From NCBI GenBank assembly GCA_937876275.1, contig CALFIA010000307.1, positions 1-15,437 on the forward strand: DNA of 15,437 bases. The letters run 5' to 3'. This DNA is from an uncultured Actinomycetes bacterium (GTDB lineage Bacteria > Actinomycetota > Actinomycetes > S36-B12). Positions 15,418-15,437 of the stretch are shown piece by piece. Every line of letters starts with the position of its first letter. Position 1 is the first letter of the stretch. The position numbers and the translations under genes were made by a program. The notes under the pieces were generated by a model. That model was not told the origin of the DNA. It was given only the letters and a program-made list of their open reading frames with translations, and ran no database searches.

Positions 15418-15437
15418 GGTCGTCTCCAGACTCTGCC
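15414..15437 (-). CDS. zwf: Probable last codons of glucose-6-phosphate dehydrogenase (partial)
   Basis: Read on the minus strand from the window edge, the frame ending at the TGA that overlaps the opcA ATG encodes GRVWRRP and stop. A WRRP-type tail fits actinobacterial Zwf proteins as I remember them, and zwf is the usual upstream neighbour of opcA. Only seven codons are present, so the call rests mainly on context. Confidence 0.5.
   Translation of the reverse strand, partial: GRVWRRP

Overview
The window is a high-GC (about 60% by eye, not computed) stretch of an actinobacterial chromosome. The placement rests on genes that are essentially actinobacterial: rbpA (RNA polymerase-binding protein), opcA (glucose-6-phosphate dehydrogenase assembly factor) and a WhiA whose C-terminal half closely resembles Streptomyces WhiA as I remember it. 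Genus or family cannot be told from the sequence alone.

Layout. (1) Bases 1-2227: the 3' end of uvrB, translationally coupled to a TerC-family membrane protein, followed by a convergent metallo-beta-lactamase-fold hydrolase. (2) 2228-9871, plus strand: uvrA, uvrC, rapZ, yvcK and whiA, tightly packed (gaps of 2 bp, then overlaps of 11 and 4 bp, then a 49-bp gap before whiA). (3) 9872-10069: the only long intergenic stretch (198 bp), holding hairpins behind whiA, a promoter candidate with a WhiA-type GACAC motif, a 12-bp perfect palindrome that looks like a LacI-family operator, and a leader hairpin. (4) 10070-13763, plus strand: the lower-glycolysis cluster gap-pgk-tpiA, then secG and rbpA. 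(5) 13760-15437, minus strand: pgl and opcA, with what appears to be the last seven codons of zwf at the right edge. This is a pentose-phosphate group convergent with the glycolysis group.

How the genes fit together. UvrA, UvrB and UvrC form the nucleotide-excision-repair machinery. RapZ, YvcK and WhiA are a conserved trio in Gram-positive bacteria, linked to nucleotide-sugar or cell-wall metabolism and to cell-division or developmental transcription. GAPDH, PGK and TPI interconvert dihydroxyacetone phosphate and 3-phosphoglycerate. Pgl, OpcA and Zwf make up the oxidative pentose-phosphate branch. SecG belongs to the protein-export channel, and RbpA supports the primary sigma factor.

I see no mobile element, CRISPR array, tRNA, rRNA, phage or defence gene and no unrecognised ORF; this is a conserved housekeeping block, not an undescribed system. 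The interesting signals are regulatory: an inverted pair of GACAC motifs just ahead of whiA, a further GACAC in the spacer of the gap promoter candidate, the palindrome ahead of gap, and a rho-independent-type terminator for rbpA hidden inside the coding sequence of the convergent pgl gene.
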